In this document: positions 22,312-22,883 of the stretch, in pieces
Position numbering within the stretch: position 1 is the stretch's first letter
How the letters are laid out: each line of letters starts with the position of its first letter
Assembly: GCA_046732895.1 (NCBI GenBank)
Contig: JBKPNZ010000042.1
Coordinates: 1 to 22,883 of the forward strand
Direction of reading: 5' to 3'
Origin: JBKPNZ01 sp046732895
GTDB lineage: Bacteria > Actinomycetota > Thermoleophilia > Solirubrobacterales > 70-9
Length of the DNA: 22,883 bases
Notes under the pieces: model-generated
What the model was told of the DNA's origin: nothing
What the model saw: the letters and a program-made list of their open reading frames with translations, nothing else
Databases searched by the model: none
Position numbers and translations under genes: made by a program

Positions 22312-22539
22312 ATGGCCGGATCCGCTGGACCGAAATTCAGTTCCGAAGGGGTACGCGATCACCTCGGCAACCGCCAGTCGTGGCTGTCGTTCTCGTTCGG
22401 CATCGCCGCGATCGTGTTCGTTGCGATCGACCTCTTCGCGGACCACCAGGCGTGGGCAGGCGTTGCGGCGATTCTCTGCATCCTGCTCGGGATGCTGACG
22501 CGGCCGAGCGGGTTCCTCGGCCAGCGAGGCCCGGGGTGA
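22312..22539 (+). CDS. Small two-helix membrane protein, unknown
   Basis: 75 residues from ATG 22312, with GGAGG (22301-22305) 6 nt upstream, the clearest ribosome site in this part of the window. A polar N-terminus (MAGSAGPKFSSEGVRDHLGN RQ) is followed by two predicted TM helices, WLSFSFGIAAIVFVAIDLFA and AWAGVAAILCILLGMLTRP, joined by a short polar turn (DHQ), and a short tail. Both termini should be on the same side. No family recognised. It is 140 nt after the HxlR gene; TACGAT near 22277 could be a -10, but no matching -35 is seen. Confidence 0.7.
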   Translation: MAGSAGPKFSSEGVRDHLGNRQSWLSFSFGIAAIVFVAIDLFADHQAWAGVAAILCILLGMLTRPSGFLGQRGPG

Positions 22540-22805
22540 GCGGGCGCAGGGTTGGCCAACCTCTCTCGCGACGGCGGTTTTGCTTCCGAGGCTCTGGCGT
22601 GGGTAGCTGCTTGATCCCCTCTATGGATAGGGGCGGTAATAGGCAGGGTCGCCATTCAACCCATGGTGGCGGCCCTGTCGCGTGTCTGACCTCAGAGCTT
22701 TTCGGTGGACGCCTTGAGGGATGGCATCAGCGCCCGGAGGCACTTGCCTGAGGGGGCGTGACGGGCGTTACGGGGAAAGTGCGGACCCGCCGCAGGGCTC
22801 TCAGA
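22540..22805. other. Non-coding stretch between the small membrane gene and the tRNA fragment
   Basis: I find no convincing gene: the open frames here lack ribosome sites and recognisable residues. It holds a CCCCT/AGGGG 5-bp inverted repeat near 22617-22633, a strong hairpin at 22644-22677, and a small AGGC/GCCT hairpin near 22738-22749. Confidence 0.5.
22644..22677. repeat. Inverted repeat / hairpin in the right-hand intergenic region
   Basis: Arms CAGGGTCGCCA and TGGCGGCCCTG pair over 11 positions with a single G-U wobble, loop 12 nt (22655-22666). It lies about 105 nt after the small membrane gene stop, with no T-run. It could be a terminator stem, part of a small RNA, or a recombination-site arm. 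Confidence 0.5.
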
Positions 22806-22847
22806 TGGGCCGGGGTGGATTCGAACCACCGCGTGGCGGATTATGAG
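22806..22847 (-). tRNA. 3' half of a tRNA-Met(CAU), 5' half absent: att-like remnant
   Basis: On the minus strand the segment has exact tRNA geometry: anticodon loop CTCATAA (anticodon CAT at 22845-22843), 3' anticodon strand TCCGC, 5-nt variable loop, T-stem GGTGG/CCACC with loop TTCGAAT, acceptor 3' strand CCGGCCC and discriminator A at 22806; CCA is not encoded. The 5' half is missing: the five bases before the loop are GCACA rather than GCGGA, and there is no D-arm (AGCTCAG type) or GGGCCGG in the remaining 36 nt to the window end. It is therefore not a functional tRNA as seen. A tmRNA 3' end is an alternative, but the intact CAU anticodon loop and spacing argue for tRNA-Met. Confidence 0.65.
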
Positions 22848-22883
22848 TGTGCCCGGACGCTTGTCGGGGGTCTACGGCTGTAG

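Noticed and set aside
21969..22751. Plus-strand open frame of 260 codons across the HxlR 3' end and the small membrane gene
   Set aside because: Arg/Ser-rich shadow in a different frame from both supported genes; no ribosome site.
22806..22883. tmRNA (ssrA) 3' end
   Set aside because: The T-arm would fit, but a 7-nt CTCATAA loop at exact anticodon distance and the CCGGCCC acceptor are tRNA-Met-like. Not fully excluded, because the window ends 36 nt later.

Overview
The window is chromosomal DNA from a high-GC actinobacterium. Its gene families point to the class Thermoleophilia (Solirubrobacterales or Gaiellales relatives): F420-dependent oxidoreductases, secreted CSLREA / choice-of-anchor-Q beta-helix proteins, frequent GTG starts, and small exported proteins carrying an 'FIARADEIC' type motif. 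The lineage is inferred from family content; no marker gene was compared.

Left half, about 1-15546, all on the minus strand and transcribed right to left. It is an expanded form of the actinobacterial pdxS-pdxT-yebC-ruvC-ruvA-ruvB-yajC-secD-secF neighbourhood. In transcription order: a MurR/RpiR-type regulator, pdxS and pdxT (PLP synthase), an M29 aminopeptidase overlapping pdxT by ATGA, three tandem exported beta-helix paralogues (C, B, A), an exported M14-type carboxypeptidase, yebC, an exported stand-alone P-domain protein, ruvC-ruvA-ruvB joined by stop/start overlaps, a zinc-ribbon plus PAS-like protein where yajC would be expected, and a fused secDF that runs off the left edge. The conserved core (vitamin B6, translation, Holliday-junction processing, Sec translocation) is thus interleaved with a block of exported proteins.

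Middle, about 15547-17808. A small plus-strand membrane protein is divergent from the RpiR regulator and convergent with a membrane-anchored coiled-coil protein. Next comes a secreted protein of an uncharacterised actinobacterial family with 'LDIQPARS', 'DPEW' and 'VHQF' motifs.

Right part, about 17809-22883. An F420-related trio (LLM-class oxidoreductase, PPOX-class F420 protein, DDN-type deazaflavin-dependent protein) is arranged around a 34-nt divergent gap. A GNAT acetyltransferase follows and converges on a two-domain VOC protein; a perfect hairpin spans both stop codons. The VOC gene is divergent from an HxlR regulator fused to an SCP2-like domain, with several small dyads between them. 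After a 75-residue two-helix membrane protein, the window ends in a non-coding stretch and an exact 3' half of a tRNA-Met(CAU) with no 5' half, which looks like an attachment site or tRNA remnant.

Across the window many genes lack a Shine-Dalgarno sequence and instead have a TANNNT box ending 6-8 nt before the start codon, which suggests leaderless mRNAs. Several starts were therefore re-chosen from the longest open frame; the reasons are given in each entry.
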